Shown here piece after piece: positions 8,895 to 18,300 of a DNA stretch of 56,532 nucleotides; position 1 is the first letter of the stretch; each line of letters begins with the position of its first letter. The DNA comes from CAWGCA01 sp963820955 (GTDB lineage Bacteria > Pseudomonadota > Gammaproteobacteria > Chromatiales > Chromatiaceae), in the NCBI GenBank assembly GCA_963820955.1, contig CAWGCA010000019.1:1-56532 (forward strand), written 5' to 3'. Under the pieces are notes generated by a model. It ran no database searches and had not been told where the DNA came from. It saw nothing but the letters and a program-made list of their open reading frames with translations. The translations under genes and the position numbers were made by a program.

Positions 8895-9060
8895 TTTGCT
8901 CTCCTGGGAGGATGTGTGTCCGGCGCTCGATTACAGCAACTCGCACCCGGGACGTCAAACAACGAATGCCGAGCCTGTTGCTTGCCGACGACGACCGGGG
9001 CGTGCGCGTGATACCCGTCGCTCCGGCATCGACCTCCTTCCATGCCGAACCTGAATTTCT

Positions 9061-10725
9061 TCATGCCGGGAGCAGGATCCGATATTCGACGCCCTGACCG
9101 GGCGAGGTCACACACTCAATGGATCCCCCGAGTTTTTCGGTGACCAGATTGAATACGATACTCAAGCCGAGACCACTTCCGCCAGAACCCCGTTTAGTGG
9201 TGTAAAAGGGTTCGAATATCCGATCAGCCTTTACCGGATCCATACCCTCGCCATCATCCCGGTATACCAACAGAATCCCTTGCTCTAGCCTTCCTGCCCT
9301 AATAGCGATAGTTCCGCGCTCCTTTCCCTCGAAACCATGGACCAGGGAATTCATCACCAGGTTGGTGACAATCTGAGAAAGGGCGCCCGGATAGCTGTTC
9401 AACTCGATATTGGCCGGACAATCCACCGTCACCTGGTGCTGGCGACGCTTTAGCTGGGGACGAAGGCTCAACAGAACCTCATCCAGATACTCACCAAGAT
9501 TGAACCGTCGCCGCTCCTGGGTCGACTGGTCCACCGCCACCTGCTTGAAGCTGCGAATCAGATCGACCGCGCGTTGAAGGTTGGATGATATGATGTCAAC
9601 TGCCTGTCCCGCATCTTCCAGGAACTCCTCCAGATCCTCGCGACCGGCCTGATCCAGGCGATAGCGTTGATCGAAGCGCACAACCATGTCCCGCAGATGA
9701 CTGGATGCTGTCACCCCGATACCAACCGGGGTGTTGATTTCGTGTGCCACGCCTGCCACCAGCCCTCCCAGGGCAGCCATCTTCTCAGACTGCAGCAGTT
9801 TCCCCTGAGCGGCCCGCAGTGCAGTGACATCCGTACCTGTACCCCGGTAACCGACAAACCCTCCCGCCTCACTGAACACCGGATTGCCGGAAAGCTGTAT
9901 CGTCAACTTTTTCCCTTTCACCACTTCCAGTTCATACTCGAAACCGCGAAAGGGTTGATGCCGTTCCAGCTGCTCGGTGTGATGCCGCCACTTCCGGGGG
10001 TCGCGCTCCAGGTCCACTGCAGATGCCAGTTCGATCCGCCGCCTGCCGATAAGGTCATCCCGTTGACAGCCAAAGATAACCAGGGCCCGTTCCGAAACAT
10101 AGCTGAAGCGCAGGTCTGAATCCAACTCCCAGACCCAGTCAGAGGCCGATTCGGCAATATCGCGAAAGCGCTGCTCACTCCTTTTAAGGGATGCCTCGGC
10201 AGCCTTGCGCTCGACTATCTCGCGTTGCAGATCGCGGGTACGCTCCGCCACCAGCTCTGTCAGGTGTGCCTGGTGATGTCTCAATTCCTCCGTGCGCTGG
10301 GTGACCTCCTCCTGCAACTGCTGCTGGTAACGCCTACGCTCGTCGATCAGGCGGGCCCGCTCCAAGGCCTGTTCCACCGCATGCCTCAGTACCGTTAAAT
10401 CCTGGATCGGCTTGAGCAGATAGTTCCAGGCCCCCAGGCGCAGTGCCCGCACCACATCCCCGATCACTCCGGTCCCGGAGATCACCACTACCGGCGTATC
10501 GGGAGAAACCACCCTGATCTTTCCCAAGACATCGAATCCATCCGATTCGGGCATACGCAGGTCGACTAGGACGAGATCTGGGTGCTCCTGCTCGAAAAGC
10601 GCCAGCCCCAACTGTCCGTCAACCGCTTCCAGGACCTGATAGTCCAGGTCTTCAAGGAAGGCTCGAATACTGGACCGAATCCCCCTATCATCATCAATGG
10701 TGAGTATTTTCGTCGGTGCTTCCAT
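9061..10725 (-). CDS. Response regulator receiver-PAS-histidine kinase (single-chain hybrid)
   Basis: A 554-residue signalling protein without membrane spans. Order of parts: receiver domain (residues 6-120) with acidic pocket DDD 11-13, phospho-acceptor Asp55 in VLVDLRMP and Lys105 in LLKPI; a long coiled coil (about 120-185); a PAS domain (about 185-305); then HisKA with His328 in GVAHEINTPVGIG; and an HATPase domain with N-box NLVMNSLVHG, G1 DDGEGM and G2 GGSGLGLSI. The order is reversed relative to classic hybrid kinases: the receiver is N-terminal and likely controls the kinase. The ATG at 10725 has GGGAGCC upstream; the frame extends 12 codons further without support. No separate response regulator is adjacent, so the output is unknown. 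Confidence 0.9.
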   Translation of the reverse strand: MEAPTKILTIDDDRGIRSSIRAFLEDLDYQVLEAVDGQLGLALFEQEHPDLVLVDLRMPESDGFDVLGKIRVVSPDTPVVVISGTGVIGDVVRALRLGAWNYLLKPIQDLTVLRHAVEQALERARLIDERRRYQQQLQEEVTQRTEELRHHQAHLTELVAERTRDLQREIVERKAAEASLKRSEQRFRDIAESASDWVWELDSDLRFSYVSERALVIFGCQRDDLIGRRRIELASAVDLERDPRKWRHHTEQLERHQPFRGFEYELEVVKGKKLTIQLSGNPVFSEAGGFVGYRGTGTDVTALRAAQGKLLQSEKMAALGGLVAGVAHEINTPVGIGVTASSHLRDMVVRFDQRYRLDQAGREDLEEFLEDAGQAVDIISSNLQRAVDLIRSFKQVAVDQSTQERRRFNLGEYLDEVLLSLRPQLKRRQHQVTVDCPANIELNSYPGALSQIVTNLVMNSLVHGFEGKERGTIAIRAGRLEQGILLVYRDDGEGMDPVKADRIFEPFYTTKRGSGGSGLGLSIVFNLVTEKLGGSIECVTSPGQGVEYRILLPA

Positions 10726-10823
10726 AAGGCTCCCGCATCCTCCGGACAAGAACCGAAACACGAGCGGTAGATTTAATCTGGCACTGAGGCCTAAGATTGA
10801 AGCAACCGGAGCTGCCTGTCCAC

Positions 10824-11092
10824 TAGTACTCCTTCAAGGTGATATTTTAGGATTCAGAGCCACCCCAATGGGTCAAGACAAGGCGCAGTCCGAAGGGAAT
10901 GGCATGCCCTTTTCAAGGACTGCAACACAGCATTGGCCCATTGGGGCGGCTCCCTACGGGCCAGCCGGGAAGCGGCCATCTGCGTTGTTGCGCTCGTTTG
11001 AATTAGCATCGGCTAGTCCTGCACTCGCGCGCCTAGCATCTGACCGCTTCCCGACTGGCTGCATCCTAAAATATCACCTTGAAGGAGTACTA
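10824..11092. mobile_element. 269-bp MITE-like element with perfect 30-bp terminal inverted repeats
   Basis: The ends at 10824-10853 and 11063-11092 are perfect inverted copies (30 nt, outermost TAGTACTCCTTCAAGG). The interior folds into two further long hairpins: about 10856-10950 (CCCCAATGGG ... CCCATTGGGG, with inner arms around GGCATGCC) and about 10959-11060 (CGGGAAGCGG ... CCGCTTCCCG). No open reading frame is supported. It lies between the divergently oriented kinase and ATPase genes. The layout is that of a non-autonomous miniature element; no target duplication longer than a few bases was evident. Confidence 0.8.
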
Positions 11093-11183
11093 GGACAGCT
11101 TCTGATAAAATACCCCGCCGCTAACATCATAACGAGTGTATCCCGATCCGGATCCCCCGTTTTTTCAATCCAGGGCCAGCAAC

Positions 11184-12047
11184 GTGAAACTGAACCGAGA
11201 AGAATTCAGAAACTGGGACCACAAAAACATCACCCTGCTCGGGATGTCCGGAGTGGGAAAAACCTATATCTCCTCACTGCTGCGGCGACACAACTGGTTT
11301 CACTACTCTGTCGATTACCGGATAGGGACCCGTTACCTGGATGAGCCCATTATGGACCTCATCAAACAGCAGGCGATGCAGGTGCCTTTCCTGCGTGATC
11401 TGCTGCGCAGGGACTGGATCTACATACGCAATAACATCAAGGTGGATGATCTCGGTCCGGTTCTGAGCTTCGTGGGCAAACTGGGAAACCCCGAACTGGG
11501 TGGCGTGCCGCTGGAAGAGTTCATGCGGCGGCAGTCACTCTACCGGCAGGCGGAAATCAAAGCCGTGCGGGACATACCCGCATTTATCCGCAAGGCAAAA
11601 GAGATATATGGCTACTCCCATCTAGTCAATGACGTCGCCGGTAGCCTGTGTGATCTTGATGAGCCGGACATTATTGAGCGACTCGCACGCCACACCCTGA
11701 TTCTCTATATTCAGGTGACAGAGCCGGGAGAAGAGGAGGCTCTGATCCAACGGGCCCAAAGCGACCCCAAGCCGCTCTATTTCCGCCCCGCTTTCCTGAC
11801 CCAACAGATAAAGGCCTTTCTTACGGAGTTTCAGTTGGAATATGCGGCGCAGATGGATCCGAACGAGTTCACCCGATGGATATTTCCACGCCTGTTCCGC
11901 TCCCGGATTCCCCGTTATGAGGCCATTGCCAGACCCCATGGTTACACGGTGACATCCCACCAGGTAAGCGAGGTGAGAGACGAGAACGATTTTCTCGAGT
12001 TGGTCGAAAGCGCCATCGCCACCCAGCCCGACAGCGACGAGGAATAA
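11184..12047 (+). CDS. P-loop ATPase of unknown function upstream of metA
   Basis: A soluble protein of about 287 residues with an N-terminal Walker A motif, GMSGVGKT (residues 20-27), inside ITLLGMSGVGKTYISSLL, which resembles shikimate-kinase and other small-molecule kinase folds. Further on, YRIGTRYLDEPIMDLIK and HLVNDVAGSLCDLDEP look like conserved family blocks, but I cannot assign a substrate. The likely start is GTG 11184 (VKLNREEF); the frame is open upstream to 11136 but there is no convincing ribosome-binding site at either. The stop is six bases before metA, with GAGGAA near the junction, so the two genes are almost certainly one transcript. A role linked to methionine synthesis is only an inference from this pairing. 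Confidence 0.75.
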   Translation: MKLNREEFRNWDHKNITLLGMSGVGKTYISSLLRRHNWFHYSVDYRIGTRYLDEPIMDLIKQQAMQVPFLRDLLRRDWIYIRNNIKVDDLGPVLSFVGKLGNPELGGVPLEEFMRRQSLYRQAEIKAVRDIPAFIRKAKEIYGYSHLVNDVAGSLCDLDEPDIIERLARHTLILYIQVTEPGEEEALIQRAQSDPKPLYFRPAFLTQQIKAFLTEFQLEYAAQMDPNEFTRWIFPRLFRSRIPRYEAIARPHGYTVTSHQVSEVRDENDFLELVESAIATQPDSDEE

Positions 12048-12053
12048 CCCACC

Positions 12054-13127
12054 ATGCCATTGGTATCACACAATGCACTGCCGACTTTCGAGCGCCTCCG
12101 CCAGAGCGGGCAGACCATCCTGGAGTCCGGGCGGGCACTGCACCAGCATATCCGCGAACTCCATATCGGACTGCTCAATATGATGCCGGACGGGGCCTTG
12201 GAGGCAACCGAGCGCCAGTTTTATCGCCTGGTGGGGGAGAGCAACCCCATCGCCCAGTTTTATATGCACCCCTTCACACTGGGGGAACTAGAACGCGGCG
12301 ACAAGGCCAGCGAGCACATCGGCAAGTACTACGAGACCTTCGAACAGATACAGCAAGCCGGCCTGGATGCGCTAATCATCACTGGGGCCACTCCGGTCCA
12401 CCCCGACCTGGCGGATGAGCCTTTCTGGGGACCTCTGGAACAGGTGGTGGCCTGGGCGTTCGAGAACGTTACGTCCACACTCTGCTCCTGTCTCGCCACC
12501 CATGCCGTGCTGCAGGCTCGCCATGGTCAGAAACGACGCCCACTTGGCTTCAAACGATGGGGTGTTTTCCCACACCGGGTCATGGATCGCCATCATCCGC
12601 TGGTACACGATGTGAATACGCTCCTCAACGTGCCCCACTCCCGATTCAACGAAATCTTCCGTCACCAGTTCGAACAGGCGGGTCTTCACATACTGATCGA
12701 GAGTGAAGAGGCGGGCGTGCATCTGGCAACCAGCAGCGACCGCTTTCGCATGGTCTATTTCCAGGGACATCCGGAGTACGACACCATCAGCCTGCTGAAA
12801 GAGTACAAACGCGAAGTGATGCTGTATGCCGCCGGGAAACGGCAGCTCTATCCACCGTTTCCCGACAATCTGTTTCTTGCAAGAGAGAAAGCGATACTTG
12901 ACGAATACCGGCTGCGGCTGCAGACCGCAATGCGCGAGGGTCAGGTCCAGCCGGAGTTCCCCGAGAGGCTGGTTGCGACTCGGTTAGACAATACCTGGCA
13001 TGATACGGCGGAGGGCATAGTTGCCAACTGGATCGGCCTGGTCTATCAAATCACCCACCGGGACCGAAGACTCCCCTTCATGGAGGATATAGACCCGAAT
13101 GACCCCCTGGGACTCGGTCTGGTCTAG
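12054..13127 (+). CDS. metA: Homoserine O-acyltransferase (MetA family, probably succinyl)
   Basis: MetA acylates homoserine in the first committed step of methionine synthesis. The 357-residue protein has the amidotransferase-like fold of the family: LNMMPDGALEATERQF near the N-terminus, the candidate nucleophile Cys146 in CSCLATHA (Cys144 is a second cysteine close by), and the His239/Glu241 pair in FQGHPEYD. The specificity loop reads TGATPVHPDLADEPFW (about 110-125) instead of the TGAPL text of E. coli MetA, so acyl-donor choice (succinyl- or acetyl-CoA) cannot be read directly. It overlaps functionally with the upstream P-loop gene (six-base gap). The gene is convergent with the cytochrome c gene at 13155, only 27 bases away. 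Confidence 0.88.
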   Translation: MPLVSHNALPTFERLRQSGQTILESGRALHQHIRELHIGLLNMMPDGALEATERQFYRLVGESNPIAQFYMHPFTLGELERGDKASEHIGKYYETFEQIQQAGLDALIITGATPVHPDLADEPFWGPLEQVVAWAFENVTSTLCSCLATHAVLQARHGQKRRPLGFKRWGVFPHRVMDRHHPLVHDVNTLLNVPHSRFNEIFRHQFEQAGLHILIESEEAGVHLATSSDRFRMVYFQGHPEYDTISLLKEYKREVMLYAAGKRQLYPPFPDNLFLAREKAILDEYRLRLQTAMREGQVQPEFPERLVATRLDNTWHDTAEGIVANWIGLVYQITHRDRRLPFMEDIDPNDPLGLGLV

Positions 13128-13154
13128 ACAATGCGGATTCCCAGCGTTTATCCT

Positions 13155-13592
13155 CTACCCGCCTTCGCCGGGCGGTATCGGGTTTCCCTCACCATGCTCC
13201 TGCCGGTAGTGCTCCTCATACCAGCTGGGCTCCTGCAGGTTGGCCTCGTAAAGGAAGGTTGCGATAGCCTCCAGGTCCTCTTCCGGCAACTGCAGCGGCG
13301 GCATTAGATTGAAACGTCTTACCGCACCGGGCATTAAAGATTTCTCGATGTCCGGGGCCGGTACCCACGCCTTTATGCTGCGTACGAACTCTTCCTTTTC
13401 CGGATACACGCGAAGGTAGTGATTCTTGACTGCGAATACGGGCGGCGCAATCATCTGCGGTCCACCACTGAACTGGTGGCAGCTCATACAGATTGCCTTG
13501 AACTTGTCTCTGCCAACGGCCCAATCGTCTGCCTGCGCGGCTGCTGCCAGGGGTAGCAAGGAGAGAAAAAATAGAACAGTTTTTTTCATCAT
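13155..13592 (-). CDS. Periplasmic mono-haem cytochrome c
   Basis: A 145-residue protein with an N-terminal signal peptide (MMKKTVLFFLSLLPLAAAAQA) and one haem-attachment motif, CMSCH at residues 35-39. A plausible distal Met ligand is in RRFNLMPPLQLPEEDLEAIATFL, the usual class-I C-terminal helix region. The last 25 residues are polar and acidic with PPGEGG. It is probably an electron shuttle, but its partners are not known. It is 25 bases downstream of the PA2778-like gene on the same strand and may be cotranscribed with it. There is no strong ribosome-binding site at either of the two adjacent ATGs. Confidence 0.87.
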   Translation of the reverse strand: MMKKTVLFFLSLLPLAAAAQADDWAVGRDKFKAICMSCHQFSGGPQMIAPPVFAVKNHYLRVYPEKEEFVRSIKAWVPAPDIEKSLMPGAVRRFNLMPPLQLPEEDLEAIATFLYEANLQEPSWYEEHYRQEHGEGNPIPPGEGG

Positions 13593-13617
13593 GGTCTGAT
13601 CCCAACACTGTTTTCGA

Positions 13618-14619
13618 CTATGGTAGTCTCCATCCGTTTCCGGAGCAGGCCACCGGCTGGCAGTTTACACCCTGCCCGGCGGGCAGCTGATTCAACTCCT
13701 CGGCACTCGCCTGCAAATTCACATCCGTGGGCGCCATCTCCTGGCCGCAGGCTATGGCCTGCAGCGCCTCCCTGCGACAACTTCTGGCGGCCAGAGCGTA
13801 AGCCAGATTGTTCCAGGCATCTGCGGATTCAGGGTGATAGAGAATCGCCTGGCGAAACGCCTTCTCCGCCCGCTCCAGAGAGCCCGAAGTGTACTCTGCG
13901 TTGCCCCAGGCCATCAGACTGATCCGCTCTCGCGGCCATCGACCTGCCGACGCCCGGAAGGCGTTCAGCGCAGCATGCGAATGTCCCGCCAGCGCCAGAT
14001 CATGAACCGCCCGGCTGTAAGCCAGCGGCTCTGCGGTTGCGGGAATCTTCCCGGGCGGCAGAATAACGAGGGCCCATCGACCGCCACGCCGCCAGGTACG
14101 GTCAAAAGTTGCCAGCGGGATGACATGCCTGCGTGTGACACCGGAACGCAGGATCAGGTTGCCCGCATCCAGGTCGTATCCGATGACCACAGCATAGTGC
14201 CACTGCGGCCACCAATCCAGCCCCAGATTCTGCAGTATCAGCACCGGGTTGCCAGCATCGATTTCAGCCACCAGTGCCTCGATCCCGGCGGACAGCGGAT
14301 ACGCAACCAGGCCATAGCTGCGCGCCGCCGCAGTCAACTCGATCTGCAGACTCCCTTTCCGTTCCGGCAGGTAGACAGCGGCGGTTAATTTTTCGGGCAC
14401 GACATCTATGCCCTCGGCCTGTAATACAGTCGCCAGGGCAGCCGGGCCGCATTGATAGTCCTGCTGGGGGAAAAAAGGTACCGCCTCTAATTCCTGCTGC
14501 CTGGAATCCGTCCCCGCTATCGACCGTGATACCTCTATCCCGCTACAGCCCGTCAACGCAATGAGCAGAATGAAAACGCCCGGCCAGGGCCGGGCGTAGT
14601 TGCAGACATGCACACTCAA
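13618..14619 (-). CDS. PA2778-family cysteine peptidase-like lipoprotein with TPR domain
   Basis: An exported 333-residue protein. A lipobox LTGC (Cys25) ends the signal peptide. A C39-like papain-fold domain follows, with the likely nucleophile Cys57 in QQDYQCGPAALATVL and His141 in WPQWHYAVVIGYD. The C-terminal part (about 215-310) has two TPR-like repeats, including AEKAFRQAILYHPESADAWNNLAYALAA split over two helices. The start appears to be TTG at 14619, directly abutting the stop of the PA2779-like gene; this is supported by the position of the signal peptide. PA2778 and PA2779 homologues are regularly paired in gammaproteobacteria. The physiological substrate is unknown. Confidence 0.85.
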   Translation of the reverse strand: MSVHVCNYARPWPGVFILLIALTGCSGIEVSRSIAGTDSRQQELEAVPFFPQQDYQCGPAALATVLQAEGIDVVPEKLTAAVYLPERKGSLQIELTAAARSYGLVAYPLSAGIEALVAEIDAGNPVLILQNLGLDWWPQWHYAVVIGYDLDAGNLILRSGVTRRHVIPLATFDRTWRRGGRWALVILPPGKIPATAEPLAYSRAVHDLALAGHSHAALNAFRASAGRWPRERISLMAWGNAEYTSGSLERAEKAFRQAILYHPESADAWNNLAYALAARSCRREALQAIACGQEMAPTDVNLQASAEELNQLPAGQGVNCQPVACSGNGWRLP

Positions 14620-15018
14620 TCAGCGAATCGGCTTGATAAACGGAAAGATATCCGTGGCTCCCAACACATCGGTAATAATGAAGACGAGAAAGATGATCAG
14701 GAGGACCCCAAGGACACTAACGCCTCCGGCTGGCATATCGGCCAAAGACTGGTTGAGCTGGGCGATTTCAGCCTCGGTCATCGCCGCCACCCGCGCCTTC
14801 GCCGCCTCCGGGTCTACACCCAGCGTAATAAGCTGCTGCTGCACATCCTCGCGTTCCACCAGATTGACCAGCTGCGCCCGATCGAACTGCTGCTGCCCCT
14901 GCGCCAGCAGTTCCGGATTGCCTACCATAGCGGCCTGCACCGGAGCGATCTGAATCCCCAGCAGAGAGAGCGCGGCCAACATCAGACCAAAGCGTCTAAC
15001 CTTATGAAAAAATGACAT
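14620..15018 (-). CDS. PA2779-family protein (exported, C-terminal membrane anchor)
   Basis: A 132-residue protein with a signal peptide (to about VQA, residue 29), a helical middle part rich in Gln/Asp/Glu (residues 35-95, QREDVQQQLITLGVDPEAAKARV type text) and one C-terminal membrane span (about VSVLGVLLIIFLVFIITDVL). This is the known PA2779 family architecture; it always sits next to a PA2778-type C39/TPR gene, here directly downstream with no gap. The helical domain may be a substrate or partner of the peptidase-like protein; that is inference. Confidence 0.85.
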   Translation of the reverse strand: MSFFHKVRRFGLMLAALSLLGIQIAPVQAAMVGNPELLAQGQQQFDRAQLVNLVEREDVQQQLITLGVDPEAAKARVAAMTEAEIAQLNQSLADMPAGGVSVLGVLLIIFLVFIITDVLGATDIFPFIKPIR

Positions 15019-15315
15019 TTTTACCCCCTTTATTGTTTATCTGAACAGATCTCTTTTAGCTGATTCCAAATGAAACCTGAAAACCCCGTTCGGGAATGAT
15101 ACCGCTGTTTCTTTACCAACACTATGAACCTGATCGAATTTTTTGTGACCGGCCCGGGTATCCGCAGGATTCCGCTAAAGGGAAATCAGGCAATGAAAAT
15201 AGCGGCGACAAGACACCCTATCGATAAATTCAAGCTAGAATTTGGACCACATCGCACTGTCTCAGTACTCTGTGATTCTCCCATGATCGCGCACCCATTC
15301 CAGGAAATATTGCCC

Positions 15316-18300
15316 ATGACCAACCACCAGCAGCAGGAGGGCCCTCCCTCAACCGACGGCTGGCAATTCTGGATAGATCGTGGCGGCACCTTCACCGATG
15401 TGGTCGCGAGACGCCCCGACGGTCGCCTGGTAAGCCACAAACTGTTGTCGGAGAACCCGACGCAATATCGAGATGCGGCAATTCAGGGCATTCGTGACCT
15501 GATGGGTGCGAGTGCAGAAGAAGCCCTGTATCCAGAGCAGATCACCGCCGTAAAAATAGGCACCACGGTAGCCACCAATGCGCTGCTGGAGAGAAAGGGA
15601 GAAGCGACGCTGCTGGCGGTTACCAGGGGGTTTGGAGACGCCCTGCGGATCGGCTATCAGACCCGACCGGAGCTGTTCTCCCTCGATATCGAACTACCGG
15701 AAATGCTTTATTCAGAAGTGCTGGAGATAGACGAACGGATCGGGGCCCGGGGTGAGACCCTGATACCCCTCAACCTGGAGCAAAGTCGAACCGGATTGCA
15801 AGTGGCCTTTGATCGCGGTCTGCGCTCCGTGGCCATTCTGTTGCTGCACGGCTACCGCTATCCACAACATGAGAAAAAGCTGGAGCAGATGGCGCTGGAA
15901 GTTGGATTCACCCAGGTTTCGGTCAGCTCACAAGCCAGCCCGTTGATGAAGCTGGTGAGCCGGGGCGACACCACCGTGGCAGATGCCTACCTCTCCCCTA
16001 TTCTGCGCCGCTACGTGGATCAGGTGGCCACCGAACTGCAAGGAAAGAACAGTCAGAACTGCCGCCTGATGTTCATGCAATCCAACGGCGGCCTCACCGA
16101 CGCTCACGGTTTCCGGGGTAAAGACGCGATCCTGTCCGGACCGGCGGCGGGGGTAGTCGGCATGGTATGCACCGCCCGGGCAGCCGGCTTCGATCGACTG
16201 ATCGGGTTCGACATGGGGGGCACCTCCACCGATGTAAGCCACTATGCGGGGGAGTACGAGCGTACCTTCGAGACCCGGGTGGCCGGCGTACGGCTGCGCG
16301 CGCCCATGATGCTGATCCACACGGTGGCAGCCGGGGGAGGGTCTATCGTGCAGTTCGACGGATCGCGCTTCCGGGTAGGACCGGATTCCGCTGGAGCCAG
16401 CCCCGGCCCCGCCTGTTATCGCAACGGGGGTCCGCTGACCGTCACTGACTGCAACGTCATGTTGGGCAGGCTGCAACCCGCCTATTTTCCCAAGGTGTTC
16501 GGTCCCGATGCGGACCAGCCGCTGGACAAGGCGGCTGTGGTAGAGAAGTTCACCCGGATGGCCGCCGAGATAGCCACTGCCACGGGAGAGTGGCGAACCC
16601 CGGAACAGGTGGCAGAGGGATTTCTGGCCATCGCGGTACAAAACATGGCCAACGCCATCAAGCGTATCTCGGTGCAGCGCGGCTACGATGTTTCAGCCTA
16701 TACCCTCTGCTGCTTTGGCGGGGCGGGCGGTCAGCACGCCTGCCTGGTGGCCGATTCGTTGGGCATCAAACGGGTCTATCTGCACCCCTATTCGGGAGTG
16801 CTCTCAGCCCTCGGCATGGGTCTCGCCGACCAGCGTCTGATACGGGATCGGGCGGTGGAGGCGATGCTGAGCGAACAGCTGATTCCCCGGCTCACCACTG
16901 AACTGGAGGATCTGAGCAGGGAAGCGGTATCGGCGATGGGGCGACAGGGCGTTCCAGCGCAACGCATCCGCTGTCAGCTCAGGCTGCACCTGCGCTATCT
17001 GGGGTCGGACACTGCGCTGGTTGTAGATTTCGACGGCTTGAAGCAGATGATCGATGCCTTCGGCCTGGCCCACCGGCAGCGTTTCGGCTTCTCCTCCCCG
17101 GACAAGGCACTGATCGTGGAAGCGGTTGAGGTGGAGGTAATTGGCATGGCGGATCCGATAGATCTGTCGCCAGGCCGAAGCAAGGCGAGGGCAACCCCGG
17201 AACCCCTGTCACTCCGTCCCGTGGTCATGAACGGTGAGCAACGGGCAACGCCTTTCTATAGTAGGGATGACCTGGCCGATGGAGACCGGCTGCCGAGCCC
17301 GGCGGTGATCATCGAGCCAACCGGCACTATTGTGCTGGAACCTGGCTGGCGGGCGACACGGGTCGGCGGTCACGGCCTGGTGCTGGAACGCTATCTACCA
17401 CTGCCGGAGCGTATCGCCATTGGCACCCAGGTGGACCCGGTGATGCTGGAGATCTTCAACAACCTGTTCATGTCCATTGCCGAGCAGATGGGGGTGGTAC
17501 TGGAGAATACGGCGGCGTCAGTCAATATCAAGGAACGGCTTGATTTCTCCTGCGCCGTATTTGACCAGGATGGCAACCTGATCGCCAATGCGCCCCATAT
17601 TCCGGTGCATCTGGGCTCCATGAGCGAAAGCATCAAGACCGTGATTAGAGAAAGGGCCAAGAGCATGCAGCCGGGTGATGCCTATCTGCTCAACGCCCCC
17701 TACAACGGCGGCACACATCTACCCGACGTCACCGTCGTCAAGCCGGTGTTCGATGCCGAAGGGCGCCATGTCATCTTCTACGTCGCCAGCCGCGGCCACC
17801 ACGCCGATATCGGCGGCATCACGCCCGGCTCCATGCCCCCAGACTCCGTCACGGTAGAGGAGGAAGGTATCCTGATCGACAATATCAAACTGGTGGATCA
17901 AGGCGAATTTCTAGAACGGGAGATCAGAGACCTTCTCTCTCAGGGACCTTTTCCTGCGCGTAATATCGACACTAATATCGCCGATTTTCAAGCCCAGCTC
18001 GCGGCCTGTGAAAAAGGAATGAAGGAACTGCTGAGCATGGTGAACCAGTTCGGTCTGAAGGTGGTTCACGCCTATATGGGCCACGTCCAGGACAATGCGG
18101 AAGAATCGGTCCGCCAGGTACTAGAGCTGCTGCAGGAAGGCGCCTTCTGCTATGAGATGGACGACGGCAGCCGGGTCTGCGTAAAGATTTCGCTGGACCG
18201 GGTGGCACGCCGCGCAATCATCGACTTCAGCGGTACCAGTCCACAGCACCCCGGCAACTACAATGCACCCTCGGCCGTCTGCCGAGCAGCGGTGCTCTAT

